Shown here: positions 50,001-58,678 of the stretch, piece by piece | Layout of the letters: each line of letters begins with the position of its first letter | Numbering within the stretch: position 1 is the stretch's first letter | NCBI GenBank assembly: GCA_003667245.1 | Contig: RCNN01000032.1 | Coordinates: 1-64,000, forward strand | Direction: 5' to 3' | DNA length: 64,000 nt | From: Heterostelium multicystogenum | Lineage: Eukaryota > Evosea > Eumycetozoa > Acytosteliales > Acytosteliaceae | Position numbers and translations under genes: made by a program | Notes under the pieces: model-generated | Database searches by the model: none | The model's input: the letters and a program-made list of their open reading frames with translations, nothing else | Told to the model about the DNA's origin: nothing

Positions 50001-50397
50001 AGTACATAGAGTCTCTGAGACATCAGCTTCCATCGTCAACTGCATACATACGATTTAGTTGCTGGGATGTTTGTTTAGTAGATAGAGATGTAATGATGCT
50101 CTTTACAATGGTAGTGGCGACTTTCGAACCGGTTGGCAGGTCGAACAGCCTGCTGAGGATGTCACCGATGAGGGTAGACATTGATATTCCATTGGCCTGC
50201 AGTAAGCAGTTGCTCAGCAGTGAAATCCATTTCGATGCATTGGAATCTAGTTCCGACTTGTTCATACGGTCAAGCAATTGATCTACATTGCATATGATAT
50301 CAAACTTGAGCAACTGATTGTTTGATTTGGCACCATCTGCAACAGCTTTACTCAGCGAAACATAGTAGTTCTCTAACAATCCAACCACTGAGCTCAT
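44061..50397 (-). CDS. HEATR5/Laa1 homologue (HEAT-repeat AP-1 accessory protein)
   Basis: A long minus-strand, multi-exon gene encodes about 2,000 residues of HEAT-type alpha-helical repeats, the size of animal HEATR5B. Diagnostic blocks include RAGSALVFGCIQRSVGGMMS (near 47,430), APEVSSHALHALYVTIQSSS, LGRVVNSIVIALGPELETNR and FQLFARLIKAGEAKVGCMRA. The N-terminus (MSSVVGLLENYYVSLSKAVA) starts at 50397 and the C-terminus ends near FKEVVATLPLDQKQ. In yeast and animals these proteins help localise the AP-1 clathrin adaptor to the trans-Golgi and endosomes, and that role is assumed here. An intron near 49,317-49,345 contains a (GAAT)n repeat. Several junctions need one-base steps, for example near 47,460 and 48,270. 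Confidence 0.85.
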
Positions 50398-50909
50398 ATC
50401 TTGATCTTTTTAACTGCTTCTACTTTTGCTGCTGTTGTCAATTGATATAAATCAGTGATCAAAATCCCAAGTCAATTGCTAATCCTATCCTAATCTATCT
50501 TTATTCGATATAATTCCTTTTATATCTTAGTAATATCACTGATTAGGAAATAATATTAGAGTCTCTTAAATCTGTAAAAAAGAAAACAAAAAAAAAAAAA
50601 GTAAATCTTTTTGTTTTTTCAATTATATATGTATGTATTGTTAGGTGGTGAGTGTGAACCTGAATAGGTGTGTTATTTATAGGACTATTTGATAATTTGC
50701 ATTTTTGCATTTTTCAAAAGAATTTGTTTTATTTGATCAGATCACTTTTCTTTGCTTTTATTTTGTTTCTGTACTGTCTCAATGCATTCATAGAGAGAGA
50801 TGCTGAGTTGTAGGCTCACCTGTGCATCCAGAGATTGAAGAGAAATCAATGAATTGTTTAAACTGCATGATAAGTCCAATTGAGAGAGTGTGGAGATTGT
50901 AGGAACCAA
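50398..50909. other. Intergenic region
   Basis: AT-rich promoter-side region of the HEATR5 gene; no other feature seen. Confidence 0.55.
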
Positions 50910-51080
50910 CTACCATGGATCATTTACATTCTTAATATTTGGAAACAGATATATGATAACATTTTGAAAGTTATTCTTATCTATAATATAGCTAAATGGT
51001 TCCTTCGTTTGGGTAGAATCAAATTCTCTGAATAGAGATATCACATATTTTCCACCAAGGATCTTATTGAAGAGAGAGAC
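50910..51080 (-). pseudogene. Orphan terminal-exon-like fragment
   Basis: Directly after a strong acceptor (TATATATTTCAG, rc at 51081-51092), 56 codons read openly to a TAG at 50910-50912: VSLFNKILGGKYVISLFREF, then TKEPFSYIIDKNNFQNVIIY. Composition is protein-like, but no start or upstream exon can be joined; the flanking minus-strand DNA is full of stops. I recognise no family. It may be the remnant of a gene broken before the neighbouring tRNA and mobile-element cluster formed. Confidence 0.3.
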
Positions 51081-51638
51081 CTGAAATATATATATATATT
51101 GTGGCTGTTTTTTTTTTGATAACTAGCTCCTTATCAACAGCACTATATTATAATTATTGTTGATTGGTCAAATATTATTGTGGTTGTGAAGTTTGGTAAT
51201 TAGATTATTTTCCAAGTCTTCCAAGAGTTCAAACGATTAAAGTTTTCATTTGGTTAGGTATTTATCAGAACATCAATACCTTCAGAATTCTTCTTGATTT
51301 AGGAATATAAATTTAATGATAAGTCAAAATATATCAAAAAGAAGTCTGAATAGTTTGTTTGGAGATATTGGATGTTTTTTCATTTAAATATAGATCTAAG
51401 GTTGTATATAGATTCTTTCATTGAATCTTTCTTAACACTTTCATCCTGATGTATTATGTATCAGAATACTTTTGAAGATTTTGAGCTTTCATCTTTATTC
51501 TAAATATCCCAGTGTTTCAAAATTGAATTTTGAACTATCTTTTGAAAGTATTCTGATTCATAATGGAAATATAAATTTAAATCTCCAACTTGAGTACTTA
51601 GGGGGACAGAAGAAATTTTACTGCTCACTCCAAAATAC
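51081..51638. other. Intergenic region
   Basis: AT-rich. A 70-codon open frame at 51472 runs into the T-tail of the SINE-like element and has no support as a gene. Confidence 0.5.
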
Positions 51639-51647
51639 CTATGTTTT
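51639..51647. repeat. Target-site duplication, left SINE-like copy (tail side)
   Basis: CTATGTTTT at 51639-51647 equals the sequence at 52060-52068 on the head side. Because the element's tail is a T-run on this strand, the last four T are ambiguous; five bases (CTATG) are certain. Confidence 0.7.
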
Positions 51648-52059
51648 TTTTTTTTGTTTTTTTTTTTTTTTTTTGTTGTTATAACCATACAGTTGTTTAT
51701 TTAAGGTAGGGTTTAGAAGCCTACAGATTTCTTTTTTACAACCACAGGCCGGTTGTGATGACCATCATTTTATAGAGGCATGACTGCCTATTATTATTTG
51801 GAGCAAGGTGTTTCAACAGTGGACTGTTAAGTATTTCGAAGCGACAGAAGATTTTAAGAGTACACCAATGGTTTACGTAGTTGAGGGCTTCGCTTGTCAA
51901 TTTACATATTCTTCATGGCGGGATGGTATCATACAGACTTGAAAGTACATGGGTTCACTTGAAGTGTATGGGAAAAAACTGGAAAACCTGGGATTCGAAC
52001 CCACGACCCAAGGCGTCACAAGCAGACTACCATACCACATCAGCTATTCTTCCTTGGGC
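51644..52059 (-). mobile_element. tRNA-derived SINE-like retroposon, left copy
   Basis: On the minus strand the element begins GCCCAAGG at 52059. It has an A-box-like TAGCTGATGTG (52036-52046) and a perfect B box GGTTCGAATCC (51991-52001), then a ~300-bp body unrelated to tRNA and a poly(A) tail (T-rich run 51644-51674). The body has small inverted repeats (AGGCA/TGCCT, ACAACC/GGTTGT, ACAGT/ACTGT). It is nearly identical to the inverted copy at 52753-53159 but is flanked by a different duplication. The A/B pair would allow internal Pol III transcription. It lies ~78 bp behind the tRNA-Arg at 52137-52209 in the same orientation. No protein is encoded; open frames crossing it are chance. Confidence 0.75.
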
Positions 52060-52068
52060 CTATGTTTT
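52060..52068. repeat. Target-site duplication, left SINE-like copy (head side)
   Basis: CTATGTTTT abutting the first base of the element; matches 51639-51647. Confidence 0.7.
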
Positions 52069-52136
52069 ATTCTCTGGTATGTGGATATGGATAAAATCTA
52101 TTTTTACCGCATCCGTTAAAAATAAATTTAAATATT

Positions 52137-52209
52137 TGAGGCATGCAGGGCTTGAACCTGCGACCTATTGGTTCGTAGCCAATCGCTCTTCCAACTGAGC
52201 TAAAGCCCC
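52137..52209 (-). tRNA. tRNA-Arg(ACG)
   Basis: A 73-nt cloverleaf without intron. D arm is GCTC/GAGC, anticodon stem ATTGG/CCAAT with loop CTACGAA (anticodon ACG, read as ICG), T stem GCAGG/CCTGC with loop TTCAAGC. The acceptor stem GGGGCTT/ATGCCTC has one U-U mismatch at 6-67 and one G-U. Identical to the tRNA at 52629-52701 in inverted orientation. Internal A box TAGCTCAGTTGG and B box GGTTCAAGCCC are intact. Confidence 0.9.
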
Positions 52210-52628
52210 ATTTTTATTTTTAATGACTGTATAAGCATATTCTTGAGTGGATTTTGTGCCTCTTTCTAAGGTGGGCTTAGTCAAATTCTTCTTTTAAGTT
52301 CCCCATTGGACTGCAGGAACTGACAGTTGGTAAAAAACTGAAATAGTATTAATCTTGAGCAACAAAATTGTCTCTATTTTCTTCTCTTCTTTTCTTCTTC
52401 TTTCGATACGGATACGGTCAAAGTTGTCCTTGGAAAAATTGTTTTCGAAATGTCTTTATAGGTGGGGAATACCTCTTTGTGATCTATTTTAAATGTGTTA
52501 GCAGGACGTTGAGAAGTCCTCTGGGAGAATGCTAATTGCTGAGATAAGTCGTTTTGGTTTTGATTTTTGTTTTGAAAAAGAATCTTATTATTTTTTAAAT
52601 TTATAAAAAATAATGGGGGGATAAAAAT
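52210..52628. other. Spacer between inverted tRNA genes
   Basis: About 420 bp, unique, with a pyrimidine-rich patch near 52380. Immediately upstream of each tRNA both sides share a short AAAAAT. No other feature seen. Confidence 0.6.
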
Positions 52629-52701
52629 GGGGCTTTAGCTCAGTTGGAAGAGCGATTGGCTACGAACCAATAGGTCGCAGGTTCAAGCCCTGCATGCCTC
52701 A
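52629..52701 (+). tRNA. tRNA-Arg(ACG)
   Basis: Identical 73-nt sequence to the minus-strand tRNA at 52137-52209, with the same ACG anticodon and the same acceptor mismatch. The next ~29 bp of 3' flank, including a T5 terminator, are also shared between the two copies before the flanks diverge. That shows the tRNA and its flank were duplicated before the SINE-like insertions. Confidence 0.9.
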
Positions 52702-52743
52702 AATATTTAAATTTATTTTTAACGGATGCGAAAAAATTTGCAG

Positions 52744-52752
52744 ATCTTTGTA
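52744..52752. repeat. Target-site duplication, right SINE-like copy (head side)
   Basis: ATCTTTGTA directly before the element head; repeated exactly at 53159-53167 after the poly(A) tail. Confidence 0.8.
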
Positions 52753-53159
52753 GCCCAAGGCAGAATAGCTGATGTGGTATGGTAGTCTGCTTGTGACGCC
52801 TTGGGTCGTGGGTTCGAATCCCGGGTTTTCCAGTTTTTCCCCATACACTTCAAGTGAACCCATGAACTTTCAAGTCTGTATGATACCATCCCGCCATGAA
52901 GAATATGTAAATTGACAAGCGAAGCCCTCAACTACGTAAACCATTGGTGTACTCTTAAAATCTTCTGTCGCTTCGAAATACTTAACAGTCCACTGTTGAA
53001 ACACCTTGCTCCAAATAATAATAGGCAGTCATGCCTCTATAAAATGATGGTCATCACAACCGGCCTGTGGTTGTAAAAAAGAAATCTGTAGGCTTCTAAA
53101 CCCTACCTTAAATAAACAACTGTATGGTTATAACAACAAAAAAAAAAAAAAAAAAAAAA
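52753..53159 (+). mobile_element. tRNA-derived SINE-like retroposon, right copy
   Basis: About 385 bp plus a 22-base A tail (53138-53159). The tRNA-like head has an A-box-like segment at 52766-52776 and a perfect B box at 52811-52821, 34 bp apart. A complete cloverleaf cannot be drawn because the anticodon stem is poor, as expected for a SINE head rather than a working tRNA. The body matches the left copy with only a few substitutions. The flanking 9-bp duplication ATCTTTGTA marks retroposition. It starts 51 bp after the tRNA-Arg at 52629-52701 and points the same way. It would need proteins from a LINE such as a TRE, but its 3' end does not resemble the nearby TRE 3' end. Confidence 0.8.
52811..52821 (+). 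promoter_or_regulatory. Pol III B box of the SINE-like head
   Basis: GGTTCGAATCC, a perfect match to the eukaryotic B-box consensus, present in both copies. Confidence 0.85.
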
Positions 53160-53167
53160 TCTTTGTA
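53159..53167. repeat. Target-site duplication, right SINE-like copy (tail side)
   Basis: ATCTTTGTA following the A tail; identical to 52744-52752. Confidence 0.8.
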
Positions 53168-53194
53168 TTTTTTTTGTTTTTTTTTTTTTTTTTT

Positions 53195-53899
53195 AAAGGC
53201 CTCAGTGAAATCTACGGGAAGTTGTTTAAGAAGGATCATCCTTACATCAGAAGAACTGATGGTCAAAGTACCATTTCCCTGCTGACTAGATTCTCTTTTG
53301 ATGAGCAGTTCAAGAACATAGCCAAAATCAAAGGTCCGGCCTGTCGAGACGTTATATTCCGTTTCTTCGCCCACGCTCTCCCCATTAACCATCTCAGGGA
53401 AGAGCATAACTGTGTCCTGTGTGGTCTTTCAATAGACTCAAAGCCATATGACCATTATTTCTTTGGTTGCATTGCTCTTTTTGGGTTAACTTTACTATCA
53501 AAAATCAAGAATCAATATAGAAGATATTGCGGTTACAATCTCCTAAACTGGTCTATCACTAACATCTCTTTTATAAATACCAAATCAGGTAAGAGAACCA
53601 AACTGCCGTTCCTGCATTTAACCGCGTGCATAATCAGAGCCATATGGAGAGTGGTGTCCAACAATCTGTATGGTGATAAGACACTTGACTTCACTAACAT
53701 TCCTAAGTTGTCAAGCAAGTACTATAAAAACTTGGTTGCAATAAATTACCATAAGCTCTGTTTATCGCTGACTTCCAAAGGCACTGCTGAACCAGCCACC
53801 ACCGTTGCTATCAATGAGTTCAAAAAAGACTGGAACATTTTCACCATCTCTGGTTGCGATATCCCCAATCTGGTGCTTCCGCGTTCATTTATAGATTAA
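53195..53899 (+). pseudogene. TRE ORF2 C-terminal fragment with zf-RVT domain
   Basis: About 235 codons, open and without a start. The sequence has RFFAHALPINHLREEHNCVL, then CG...YDHYFFGC, the C-x2-C...H-x4-C zinc-binding motif of the zf-RVT domain at the end of LINE-type reverse transcriptases. Endonuclease and polymerase parts are absent, so the copy cannot move itself. It ends at TAA 53897-53899, followed by the 3' UTR. Confidence 0.85.
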
Positions 53900-53982
53900 T
53901 ATTTCATTTGGATATGAATACAAAACAAAAAAAAAAAAAAAAACAGGAAAACGGGAAAAATGAAAAAAAAAAAATGTATTTC

Positions 53983-54012
53983 GGACAATCACGACTGTCC
54001 CTTTGTGTCGTG
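53983..54012 (+). other. Predicted H-type pseudoknot in the TRE 3' UTR
   Basis: GGACA (53983-53987) pairs with TGTCC (53996-54000), and CACGAC (53990-53995) pairs with GTCGTG (54007-54012). The strands interleave, giving a compact pseudoknot. The copy at 29011-29041 (minus) keeps both helices with one extra G in the second. It may be a reverse-transcriptase recognition structure. Confidence 0.5.
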
Positions 54013-54288
54013 AATATATATATAGAACACTGTGAGGTTCTGACCCTCACCATTTATTATTTAATTAATAAATTATGATCACCTGGATGATTAAAAAAAA
54101 AAAAAAAAAAAAAATTTTTTTTAAACTCGAGTACTTATATATTTTTAGATCTCAAAGAGCCACTTCACCTCTTTTAAACATAAGAATCTAACTAACCCAT
54201 TATATCAATAAGGGCATGAAAAATAAATTCTGAAAGAAAATGTAAATTTATTTAATCATATAAATATAAGTGTTAATTTATTATTAAA

Positions 54289-55370
54289 TTATGTAGGTTT
54301 GTTTGTTTGTTGTTGATTATCTATTGTTATAGAAACATCTTCACTATTAGAATATAAAGCATCTGAGGTTGATGTATTTGCCTGTGTAGTACTATTTTGA
54401 GAAGTAGGTGCCTGAACTTTTCTTTCATCCATATTGATCTCACAAGTCTTATTTTTATATTCAGTTGTTGATACAGATTCTCCACTCTGGTCTTTTCTGG
54501 ATTTTCTGTGAGCAGGTTTTCTATTGAGTAGGAGAGAGAGACCAACCATCAAAATGATAAAAGTTACTGAATCTAATATTCTGTAGACATAAAAGTGTTT
54601 TTGATCTCCTTTCTTTATATAGGCATAAATCAAGTATACATCAAGAAGAACGATTAAAGCAAAAAGTACTATTGAAATAATTAAAATCTTCAAAAAAGAG
54701 AATATTAGTATTGATATATTATTCTATACATTAGACAAACATACTCTATCATTTAAATCGACTTTTCCAGTATTTTTAGAATTTCTCCAAAGTAGAAAAC
54801 CAAAGATAGTAAAACCAATACCAAGTAGTCCGGCATATATTATAATAAAAATAATATATACATTGTTATAAAAAAGATTGAACATCTGGTCACCATCATT
54901 TGAAATCAGAATAGGAATGAAAATTCCTATCATTATCAAATGAACTAGAATGAATATGTAGGTGGTGAAATGTCTTAACTTGAAAATTGCTTGTTTAACC
55001 TTGAACACATTATGATACAATCGTATCCAAAGAATCAATAACATGCTGTATGAAGTATATTGTAACATTCTTGAAAAAAGAAATCCAATCATAATGCCAT
55101 TGAACATTCTATGTTCCCAAGGTACCCATTGTAATTGATCGTAACAACAGATGAACAGATATCGTACTAATAGATTATATTTAGAGGAAGATCAGTAATT
55201 AATATTAATCAACTCATTTATTAAATATATTTACGGAAAAGAGCAGCTATAATAAAATAAAAAATTACCAATTTGAAACTTTTGAATGTTTTAGTTCGAA
55301 TGATTGTATTCATGGTTATAACAGAAACTATTGCAAATGCAACAAGGAATAAAAAATGATAAAATGCCAT
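54289..55370 (-). CDS. THH1/TOM1/TOM3-like 7TM protein
   Basis: Three exons, 55235-55370, 54745-55166 and 54289-54687, with introns of 68 and 57 bp, join cleanly to give 318 residues. Seven hydrophobic spans are visible: FYHFLFLVAFAIVSVI, LVIFYFIIAALF, FSRMLQYTSYSMLLILWI, YIFILVHLIMIGIFIPI, YIIFIIIYAGLLGIGF, IISIVLFALIVLLDVYL and ILDSVTFIILMVGLSLLL. They are followed by a Ser/Thr/Gln-rich cytoplasmic tail. The spacing and the aromatic/Ser-Tyr third span resemble the TOM1/THH1 family, but without a diagnostic motif. It lacks a large ectodomain, unlike the TOM1-like gene at 8.1-13.4 kb. Start chosen at ATG 55370, since the upstream ATG at 55458 does not connect in frame. Confidence 0.65.
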
Positions 55371-56919
55371 CTGCAATAAGTAGTGATTTCATTGAATTAA
55401 TAAAATCACTATAATCGTGCAAAATCATTGCCTTCGTATCATTTGTATATGGAAACATCTTTATTGTTGCCTATTTGTTTTCCGAAAACAAATTTTTAAT
55501 ACTATTATATTATTAATATAAATTCTAAAGTTTAATCTGATTATTATTATAATTTATTATTATTATTAAAATTGTATCTTAATATAATTTACAAATTATT
55601 AATATATATGGATTGATACTGGTAATATTATATTTTGTAATGAATAAATAAAGTATAATTTGTATAATGATCAAATATCAATATCACTAAAATATAATAG
55701 GATTATTATTTTTATTATTACTATAAATAAAAAGATTTATTATTGATTATGTTTAATTAATAAAACAATAACCATATTTAGTTTGTTTAGAATCAATATC
55801 ATTGATGCACGAGTATCCCCTTATCTTCAAACATTTCATTTCCAACTATTATCAGTTTGAGCAGGCCTGCTTTTGGTGAGTATTAATTTAGGTGGTTTTC
55901 TGTTAATTAAAGTTGGAGGTGAAAGGAAGCAAACAATAAAAGTTTATGTGTGTGTGTGTGTGTGTGTGTTCTGAAAGATAAGATATACTAATGTGATTAA
56001 TTAAAATAAACTAAAGATATGTATTTAGGTGGGTGTGAACCAGAGAAGTTATGTAATTTCACCATCAGCATCATCAACAGCCAATATGACCGGTGTTTTG
56101 ATAAACTACCACTTTTACTACTATTAATATATATTGTTATGAATAAAGGGAATTGGGATAAGTATGAATATCATAATTTTGGCAATATATCATCATTCTC
56201 CTAATGATATCTAACTCAGTAGCGTCTCAACTTGTATAAATTGGCAGTGAGTATTTATGATTTCAATCACACCTACTCCAATCTCACACAGAGAATAAAT
56301 TAAACAACTTAAAGGTGTTGTTAATATATTCATTCTCATTCCATACAACACACACTCACACTCACACTCAATTCAACTCTATGATCAATAAAATGTGTGT
56401 TTAGGACATTATCAACTATAAACAGACAAACACATAACCATCCAACATAACAACCAATCAAATGATATTTAATATTAATTTACTATAACTAAATAACATC
56501 AACAACAACAACCTCACACATACAATCACACCCATTCAACAGACGATCACCAATAACCATAAATATATTATATGTTAAATATGGGAAACCTATTGTTAGT
56601 ATAATAGCCACACACAAACACACAAACACACACACAAAACAATCAACCAACCAACAACCATCTATCCAAACTTACCACTCGAATATATATGTCGACTTTA
56701 TATAAATTGAGTGGTATTGTTAGTGGAATATTTTTTATTATTTATAAATAGAATAAATACTATATACACAATAACCACAACATTTTGTGTACCTTCTAAA
56801 AAGAACACATACAAAATTAATTAAAAAACAAAAAAGCTTGTTTGAAGGTGTGAAATACCAACATAACAATTACAACAAACAACAGTCCAATCTGAATTAC
56901 TAGTAATAGTTACAGGTAT
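55371..56919. other. Intergenic region with C/A-rich leader
   Basis: 1.5 kb between divergent genes, with a (TG)n repeat and several A/C-rich stretches (CACACACTCACACTCACACT-type) near 56350-56660. A short open frame at 56019 is not supported. Confidence 0.55.
55946..55969. repeat. (TG)12 microsatellite
   Basis: Twelve dinucleotide units in noncoding DNA. Confidence 0.95.
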
Positions 56920-58649
56920 ATGATGAAAATGATGAATATCTTCACTCTCAAGCTGACTAGATTACCATCTAATGATTGTCAGCTCGTTACACTCAATGAT
57001 AATGCGCCATTTATCATCGGAAGAGGTGTTATGGGTATAGCAGATGAAGATACCAGAGTCAGTAAGAATCAATGTATGTAGTTGATTTGTTGGTTGGTTA
57101 ATTGATAACTCATGATCATCTGCAGTTGATCTGTGTGTGGTTTCAATCTTATCATTTAGAACATGTTTAATTATAGACATTACCTATTGATATTGACAAG
57201 GGTAAACTAATTATAACTACATCCAACGATTTCATTTCATTTGTTGATACTACTACATTATAATGTATAATGTTGATTTGTTATTTGTTACTGTTAATTA
57301 TAGCTGTTTAGCTTGTAATATAGTATTGTAAGAATAATCAAAACGAATCAATCTTTCTCATTCTTTCACTTTTGTAAATAGGTGAAATAAAGGTGACCAA
57401 TGATCAATGCAAACTGTTTCATGTAAGTGTTACACTAACATATATAAAATTGTCAATTTAAAGATAATATCTGAAATCTCTGATTGTTGTTAACACTTAT
57501 TGTCTGTCCATCAAAATACAGAGGGGCGTTAATCCTACATTTGTACAATCGTTGCAGAGATATAATGAGCTAAAATCAAAACAGAGTATATCTTTGAAAG
57601 AGTTACTTGGCAATCAAGTCGAAAGATCGGTTGGATATCCATTATCAGATAATGTAGTGTCTTTTCTTGTGCCAGATCAAGATCCAATTCAAATCCAACT
57701 AAATATTACTGAGCAAAAGCAAATACAATCTGCAGATAAAGATAATACTGACAAATCAACAACCACAACTACAACAACAACTACCACCAAAACATCTCCA
57801 AAAAAGATTACAAAATGATAATGATTCCAAAAGCGAACAAGACAACTATCAAGCTACAAAGAAAGCAAAAGCTGATTCTACTCCAGTTCCAATACAAAGA
57901 TTACAATACCTTTGAACCATGATAAAAAAGCCTCAACTGAAAAGGTAAATGCCATTAAATCCACAGGTAACAGCTGGAGTGATGCCCTGAAACCCTATTG
58001 TATTTCACCCGAGGACCACAAAGACTCGGTAGTTTATTACGATGACCAAATTGTTATTATCAAAGATTACTACCCAAAGGCAAACATCATTATCTTACAA
58101 TGCCAAGAAAATTAGTAAGTTATATTTAATTAAAACTCTTTATACATCCCACTAATATTAATTTTCATATAGATTACATCTATCAATGATTTAAAGATAA
58201 CTGATGTGGAGCTTCTGGAACTTATGTACAAGAATGCAACTAATTTCATTACCAATAGTCTTAAATGTGATTTGGCTATTTTTTAAAATTGGATTCCATG
58301 CAATTCCATCAATGAGACAAGTTCACATGCACATGATTTCAAATGATTTTGATTCGCCATCACTAAAGAAAAAAGAACATTGGATATCATTTACAACCGA
58401 TTTCTTTTTGCCATATGAATCGCTCATTAACAATCTTAAATCTAATCAAAAGATTATTGTTAGTATTATCAAACAAAGTCTGCACTGACTCAATTACTAA
58501 ACCTTTTCATTTAAATATAGATTGATAAAGAAAAGTATAAATTATTGAAATCAGAACCAATGAAATGTCCAAAATGCTTCACGGTATTTAAAACATTGCC
58601 AAGTGTCAAAGAACATTATAAAACTTTGCAAATAAATAAAGAAATGTGA
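56920..58649 (+). CDS. aptx: Aprataxin (DNA-adenylate hydrolase) homologue
   Basis: Exons 56920-57073 and 57383-57423, then one beginning at 57522. The FHA domain is at the N-terminus (APFIIGRGVMGIADEDTRVS, then CEIKVTNDQCKLF and GVNPTFV). A low-complexity Lys/Thr linker includes a poly-Thr run. The HIT domain has DYYPKANI, MPRKLITSINDL and the active-site block IPSMRQVHMHMISNDFDSP. A C-terminal C2H2 zinc finger is present (CPKCFTVFKTLPSVKEHYKT). Aprataxin removes AMP from 5'-adenylated DNA ends during break repair, and the FHA domain recruits it to XRCC1/XRCC4-type partners. Frame steps are needed near 57,815, 57,905 and 58,085. The domain order is complete, so the breaks look technical. Confidence 0.88.
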
Positions 58650-58678
58650 AGACATTGATATATTTAATTTATAATTAA

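Larger units (their letters stand above)
53195..54114 (+). mobile_element. 5'-truncated TRE-type non-LTR retrotransposon, 3' end
   Basis: Follows a T-tract (53168-53194). It contains the C-terminal ORF2 remnant, a ~215-bp 3' UTR and a 22-base poly(A) tail (54093-54114). T-runs on both sides are consistent with insertion into a T-tract with a T-rich target duplication, which cannot be measured exactly. It lies downstream of, and co-oriented with, the tRNA-Arg at 52629. The TRE3 group of Dictyostelium is known to insert downstream of tRNA genes. Its 3' half matches the inverted copy at 28903-29421. Confidence 0.88.

Noticed and set aside
51881..52198. 105-codon open frame across the left SINE-like element and tRNA (and its mirror at 52719-52931)
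   Set aside because: It runs antisense to the tRNA and through the SINE body, and appears in both inverted copies only because the DNA is duplicated. No domain or expression signal.
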